The notes beneath the pieces are model-generated. The model was given only the letters and a program-made list of their open reading frames with translations, did no database searches and was not told the DNA's origin. A stretch of DNA of 64,000 nt, taken from contig MU266399.1 of assembly GCA_021014945.1 (NCBI GenBank), forward strand, positions 52,142 through 116,141, given 5' to 3'. Source of the DNA: Leucogyrophana mollusca. Taxonomy: Eukaryota; Basidiomycota; Agaricomycetes; Boletales. How positions within the stretch are numbered: the stretch's first letter is position 1; the number at the start of each line of letters is the position of its first letter. Shown piece after piece: positions 59,314 through 64,000 of the stretch. A program made the position numbers and the translations under genes.

Positions 59314-61171
59314 ATGTCTCACGTCGTCATCCGTAGCGTCCCATTCGCGACGCGCTTCCGCGCCGTTGGCGGTGGGAAGGAACTCATCCAGCGTGATCGC
59401 GCTCGTGCACAGAAGGTTCTTGCTGGCTTGTCGCCACACGGCCCCTTGCCATACGGAGAGTACAGGCGTCGCCGCCACCATCACCACCGTAAAGGTGGTG
59501 CCACAACGGCCCCTTCAACAGACCCATCTACTACCGCTCCTCCCACCACTGGTGGAGGAACTAGTACAGGGTCGGGTTCGTCCATTGATGTGACTGATAC
59601 AGGTTTGTGTGCGCTAGATAGGTTGACTTTTTGGAGTTAAATATTGGTTTCGTAGGCGTCACATACACCATGTCTGTGGGTGTTGGAAGCCCAGCCACTC
59701 AATTCGATCTTCTCATTGACACTGGTGCGTAATATCATGTCGATGTGGAGTTGCGCGCGCAACGACTGACTCTACTTTCGACTCTACCTTCATTAGGAAG
59801 CTCAAACACCTGGGTTGGTGCAGGCACACAGTACACTCCTACGAGCACCAGTCAGAACACTGGTGACACCATTGTATGTTTACATCCTTCTAGGGTTCTT
59901 TTTCTTGATGTCGAGGCTCGAGTTAACCTCGGTGACTGCAGAACGTTAGCTATGGCTCCGGCACGATGTCCGGAACTGAATGTAAGACATTTTAGGTTTT
60001 TCCTTGTGGCGGACACCGGAACTCATACGGTAAACTACTAGATACCGACACCGTTACTTTGAGCCCCAGTCTGGTGATCCAGAACCAATCTATCGGTGTT
60101 GCTTCATCTGCACAAGGGTTCTCTGATGTCGATGGTATCCTTGGGTATGTCCGCATCAACGCATCATAGCCATCAAGTTATTGATTTGCATTTCATTAGT
60201 GTTGGACCTGTCGATCTTACCCAAGGCACTGTTTCGAACACGACAGAGGTCCCTACTGTCACCGATAACTTGTACGCTCAGGGATCTATCACCTCAGACT
60301 CCCTTGGTATCTCCTACGAGCCCTCATCGACTGTGGACGCCATCAATGGCGAGCTTACCTTTGGTGGAACTGACAACACTAGGTATTTATTCTTACGGCG
60401 TTTGGTTGATCTCGTTCTGACCCGCAATGCATAGGTACACTGGGGAGATTAACTTCGTACCAATTACCACTACCTCGCCCGCGTCGAACGTGGGTATATG
60501 TCTCTACTAACATCGCACCGATACTGATGGACTGGTTGCAGTACTGGGGTATCGACCAATCTGTAACTTATGGAACGGACGGCACGACCATCTTGAACAC
60601 TACTGCTGGAATTGTTGATACCGGAACGACTCTCCTTTTATTGGCGACTGGTAAGCCTTTCCGTATGCCATGTTATCTTAATGCTGACACCATCATTTTC
60701 GCTAAGACGCCTTCCAGGCCTACCAGCAGGCGACGGGTGGCACTGAAGACCAGTGAGTAACTATCATAGATCCGTCAGAGCCACTGCTGAACCAGATACC
60801 AGGACCACTGGCCTCTTGACGATTACCGAGGAACAGTACGACAACCTGCAGAGCCTGTACTTCAACATTGGTGGAACGACTTACGAATTCACGCCCAATG
60901 CTCAGATCTGGCCTCGTGCGCTGAACAGTGTTCTTGGTGGCCAGGAGGGTCAGATCTACCTCATCGCATCCGACCTCGGAAGTGAGAGTGGTTCCGGTCT
61001 CGACTTCATCAGTCCGTCGTTTTCTTCTACCTTTCGGGTGGCCACGTGCTGATAGACGGTGTCTCTACAGACGGCTTCGGTTGGCTCCAGCGTTACTACG
61101 CTGTCTTCGACACCGGAAATGCTCAAGTGGGCATTGCGACGACAGAGTACACGGACGCGGATACTAATTGA
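59314..61171 (+). CDS. Aspartic protease, family A1 (polyporopepsin-like)
   Basis: Pepsin-family endopeptidase. It starts MSHVVIRSVPFATRFRAVGG and has a proregion with YRRRRHHHHRKGG, then a Thr/Pro/Ser-rich linker. The first active site is FDLLIDTGSSNTWVGAGTQY, followed by a flap NVSYGSGTMSGTEYTDTVTL. The second is NTTAGIVDTGTTLLLLATDA. Between and after lie FSDVDGILGVGPVDLTQGTV, NGELTFGGTDNTRYTGEINF and QRYYAVFDTGNAQVGIATTE, ending YTDADTN. Both catalytic Asp are present. Many introns. No classical signal peptide is visible at the chosen start, as I recall for several basidiomycete polyporopepsin-like proteins, so localisation is open. Confidence 0.92.
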
Positions 61172-61795
61172 CTCCCGACGACGACAACACCGCGTGCTCG
61201 ATTGTAGATGTGTTGACGATTCAATAGACGAAACCACGGACTCTGGACACGGACTTTATGTACCATTACTTGTATATCCCGCTAACACCCTGATCGTACA
61301 CATTCCGTACTGATGGTACTGTCTTGTTGTAACCGTATCCACGATAACTTATGACATGTATGACACCCGGTACCGGTGACAGTCAGGTCAACTAAGATGC
61401 CGTCTTGAAAAGTGCGTTCGCGTCCACTCGCCGATCGCCGGTTGACATCCTTTAACGGCGACGTATAATATTGCTGAGTCGTTCACATTGTGGATGTTCT
61501 CACCGCGCCCGTGTTCTTTCCTGAATGGTCTCATTAGGTAGGTGTTAGTGTCGGTCGTCTTTCCTGAAAGGTCTCTTTAGGTAGACATCAAAATTTATGT
61601 CCGTCAGCAACGGATATGGCTGACGAACTTGAGCTGGGATTTGACTCGACTGGGGGTCTGGGCTCCGAGGTTGGAGAGCATGTCGGAGCTCCTATCTACG
61701 GTTTAGGGGGTATAAGTAGCTGATGTCGATGAGGCTCTAGAGGCTAAGCACCCTGACCCTTGTCTTCCGAATCATCAAATCGAAATCTCCTCGCA
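61172..61795. other. Intergenic region with a short direct repeat
   Basis: About 620 bp between two co-directional genes. Holds an imperfect direct repeat (61515-61586), listed separately. The rest is presumed 3' untranslated region and promoter. Confidence 0.45.
61515..61586. repeat. Imperfect 29-bp direct repeat, 43 bp apart
   Basis: TCTTTCCTGAATGGTCTCAT (from 61515) recurs as TCTTTCCTGAAAGGTCTCTT (from 61558); both continue TAGGTAG. It may be a duplicated binding site. Confidence 0.7.
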
Positions 61796-62865
61796 ATGAA
61801 AGTCTTAGTCCTCGGGTGAGTCTAACAACTACCTTACGACCTGAGCCCCGTCTCATCTTGATCGTACAGAGCATCAGGATTTATCGGACTCCCCGTCTGC
61901 CAGGCCTTGTGCCGTGCAGGACATATCGTGTATGGCTTTACGCGTTCCTCTGAGAAAGCCAAACAACTTGAAGCAGAAGAAAGTGAGCGTACTTTTCTTG
62001 TTTTGTTTCCGGCCGCTGAGCGCATCCTGCCCTTCCAGTCATCCCAATTGTCGGCGAGTACGACAATACAGAGCCATGGGTGTCTCTCGTGTCTACTATC
62101 GATGCTGTCATCGACACCGTAGGTGGGCGTGCAGACCTTCGCACTCTCACCATGCTACTTTTCCGCGCTGTCAGAGAAGCAGCTCAAACACACCGTGGAG
62201 CCTACGCTCCGAAGCTGACATACATTGCGACAAGCGGAACTTGGGTCCACGGTGACAACCGTAGCGAAGTCGTCAGCGACACTACCCCCATTACGAATCC
62301 CGTGGAGGCTGTTGCCTGGCGGCCAGCTGTGGAGCAGGAGATTATCAGCGACTCTGTGCTCAATGGAATGGTGATCCGTCCCGGACTGCTGTATGGTCGT
62401 TCGGGCTCTCTTCTGGCGCCCCTATTCCAGAGCACCCGCGAGACCGGTAAGGTGGTCTGGTATGGCAAGCCCGGGGGGAGATATAACCTCGTCCATTGCG
62501 ACGATTTGGCTGATTTGTATGTGCGGGCAGTCGAGAAGGGACTCCTCGTCGGTGGAAAGATCTTCGATGTGGCCAACCCGCAGACAGAGTCTGTCGATGA
62601 TTTCTTGCAAAAGCTTGTTGAAGTCTCAGGTGTAAAAGGACCTTATGAGTATATTGAAGCCTCAAACGGTGCGTCGCTGTCACCACGTCGCGCTATCAGC
62701 TCACTGATGAAGCGTTCGTGATTACCAGCATACGAAGTAGCCTTAGGTACCACTACTCTTCTACGCCCGTACCTCGGTCGGGCTTTGCTTGACTGGGTCC
62801 CCCGCAAAGCTGGGCTCATTGACGGGCTCCCCATCTACTATGCCGCTTGGCTCGCCGCTCAGTAG
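61796..62865 (+). CDS. NAD(P)-dependent epimerase/dehydratase-like Rossmann protein
   Basis: Extended/atypical short-chain dehydrogenase fold. It starts MKVLVLGASGFIGLPVCQAL, where G-A-S-G-F-I-G is the dinucleotide-binding loop. Further on come VSTIDAVIDTVGG, PKLTYIATSGTWVHGDNRSE, NGMVIRPGLLYGRSGSLLAP and YNLVHCDDLADLYVRAVEKG, typical of the extended SDR and NmrA-like group. It ends PIYYAAWLAAQ. Three or so short introns. The usual YxxxK catalytic pair is not obvious, so the protein may bind NAD(P) without the classic activity. Substrate unknown. Confidence 0.82.
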
Positions 62866-63648
62866 AAATAGTTCACTCAAGATGGTGTTGTCTCACCTTT
62901 CCATCCCGTATCAGTCAACATGTACTCTTGCAGATAGTTATCAATCCCCGGGATCCTGAAGTTATTGCGAACAGGCGGTCTGATAAACCCTCCAGCTTTG
63001 CTCTGAATTCAGTAGGCTCGACTACTGCATCGTGAATAAGATGCAAGCGTTCTTGTGAAAGTCCAGCCGCCTAATAACAACAAGGCCGGTGATGTGTTGT
63101 CAGAAAGAAGGGCTCCGTCTCCAGATACTTGTGCTGGCCAGTGGCCACTGTGGTTGGAATACCGTAGGCGGTTAAGTCTGGTGACAACCTACAGTTGATG
63201 ACACTGTGTGGTCGCAGACCGGCAACATTCCGTCATTGCAGGTCTCCCGTGTGAAGGTCCAGGATGGCTCGGAACCGAGGGAGCAGAGGTGTGCCTTCAG
63301 CGCGACACACGCAAACTACTTCATGATCGACGGTTTATCCCTGGCTGAGGATTCTTTCCGCTGAAGTTACTGATATAGACACAAGGCTTCGGTCCAATTC
63401 AGGTGGTTTTTGGCAATGTTGACATGGGTCAGGGTGGACCGAATTACCTTGCTTGTCAAGGTTTCTGCCGCCCCCGTAATTCGTGGGAAAGTGCAATCCC
63501 GTCTTACCGGTGTTTCCCGCGTCGGACTTTGAATTAAATTAATTCAATATATACACGATAATGCTAAGTCACTGTAAGTGCTGGTGATGCTAATACGGTG
63601 CGTAAATAAGTAAGTAAGTAAAGCCGATGTATAAGGAATCTAAGGAAG
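62866..63648. other. Intergenic region, probably the 3' flank of a Helitron
   Basis: About 780 bp between the epimerase gene and the helicase stop. The right part has palindromes (listed separately) and an AAGT microsatellite near 63605-63625. No gene recognised; it may be the non-coding end of the element. Confidence 0.4.
63440..63545. repeat. Inverted repeats downstream of the Helitron helicase
   Basis: CGAATTAC (63440-63447) and GTAATTCG (63476-63483) are exact inverted copies, with an inner CCTTG/CAAGG pair (63447-63461). A perfect palindrome GAATTAAATTAATTC lies at 63531-63545. On the minus strand these follow the helicase stop, where a Helitron's 3' hairpin could lie. I found no clear CTRR terminus, so the end is not defined. 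Confidence 0.4.
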
Positions 63649-64000
63649 TCACCCAGGGTTTCTGCTGTCCCGTCCCATCTCCTTCCACCATGATTTCGTC
63701 TTCGTGTTGAGCTCCTCGAGCCTGTCGTCTTCTGCCAGAAGCTCCGGTGAATGCGCTGCTTGAAAAAGTTTATCGTCAAAATCGCGTAAGAGTCGAATGG
63801 TGGAGCGCCCTGAGCTGCGCGACAGTGCAACATAAAGGTTAAATAGATTCAGACCCCCAGTCGGCGGCGTTGCTATATCCACTAAAACAGTTGGGATTGT
63901 TTGACCCTGTGAGCGGTAATCCGTGAACGCAAATGCGGCTGTCATCGGAAACTGGCGGCGCTTCACCGTGCGTGTAATTGTTTTGCCCTCGTGTGAAGTG
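63649..64000 (-). mobile_element. Helitron PIF1-type helicase, C-terminal end, cut by window edge
   Basis: An open frame runs from the right edge to a stop at 63649. It reads VKRRQFPMTAAFAFTDYRSQ, GQTIPTVLVDIATPP, LFNLYVALSRSSGRSTIRLL and EDDRLEELNTKTKSWW. This is the conserved end of Helitron PIF1-like helicases; TDYRSQGQT and YVALSR are helicase motifs near the C-terminus. The Rep domain and most of the helicase would lie to the right, off the window. The part seen here has no stop or frameshift, so the element may be recent. Confidence 0.85.

Noticed and set aside
1..64000. Secondary-metabolite, mating-type or CRISPR-like locus
   Set aside because: No polyketide or peptide synthetase, terpene cyclase, homeodomain or pheromone-receptor gene, and no regularly spaced repeats were seen. 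The MAP kinase kinase alone does not mark a mating locus.

Overview
The window is nuclear DNA from a filamentous basidiomycete fungus, most likely an Agaricomycete. The genes are dense, lie on both strands, and are split by many GT-AG introns of about 50-60 bp. The best protein families fit Basidiomycota: fungal BTB and MYND proteins, a polyporopepsin-like aspartic protease, fungal S28 peptidase, ORC6 and Avl9. The species is not determined. No rRNA, tRNA, CRISPR array, bacterial operon or secondary-metabolite cluster was recognised. All exon boundaries are my reading of splice sites and reading frames; nothing was searched against a database.

Layout. 1-643 (-): the N-terminal part of an AMPK beta subunit, cut by the window edge. 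989-4126 (+): AMP deaminase. 4731-6787 (+): a DUF2235 alpha/beta hydrolase. 7685-9248 (-): a Ste7/Fuz7-type MAP kinase kinase with a GC-AG intron. 9934-11801 (+): an MFS monocarboxylate-type transporter. 13083-16348 (-): Avl9. 16600-17634 (+): a secreted protein of unknown function. 17986-21195 (-): the large subunit of ribonucleotide reductase, with several ACGCGT boxes upstream. 21771-22342 (+): a hypothetical protein. 22518-23921 (-): a BTB protein. 24232-27667 (+): two tandem aldo-keto reductases. 28021-29419 (+): an HGGG-type esterase. 29680-30792 (-): a single-pass membrane protein. 31553-34745 (+): APC2. 35535-36267 (+): a small protein made of two repeats. 36640-37837 (+): a MYND protein. 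38239-39321 (+): NAD(P)HX epimerase. 39531-40969 (-): a second MYND protein. 41139-42518 (+): ORC6. 42725-45057 (+): an S28 serine peptidase. 45431-46817 (+): an Hst2-type sirtuin with two microexons. 46939-51622 (-): a very large helical-bundle / EF-hand / ZZ-finger protein. 52427-53652 (+): a thioesterase. 53758-56083 (-): a phospholipase D-like protein. 56623-57913 (+): a second BTB protein. 59314-61171 (+): an aspartic protease. 61796-62865 (+): a Rossmann epimerase. 63649-64000 (-): the end of a Helitron helicase.

Most genes are housekeeping and are not a pathway cluster. Loose themes are energy and purine sensing (AMPK beta, AMP deaminase), DNA replication and the cell cycle (ribonucleotide reductase, ORC6, APC2), NAD biology (NAD(P)HX epimerase, sirtuin) and lipid or ester hydrolysis (PLD, thioesterase, esterase, DUF2235). 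Mobile DNA is sparse: one Helitron helicase at the right edge and two decayed related fragments near 11.9-12.4 kb and 51.9-52.4 kb. The most unusual locus is 46939-51622. It joins an N-terminal helical region resembling fungal MLKL/HeLo-type membrane-acting domains to a perfect EF-hand loop, two ZZ-like zinc modules and a C-terminal coiled coil. Its function is not known to me.
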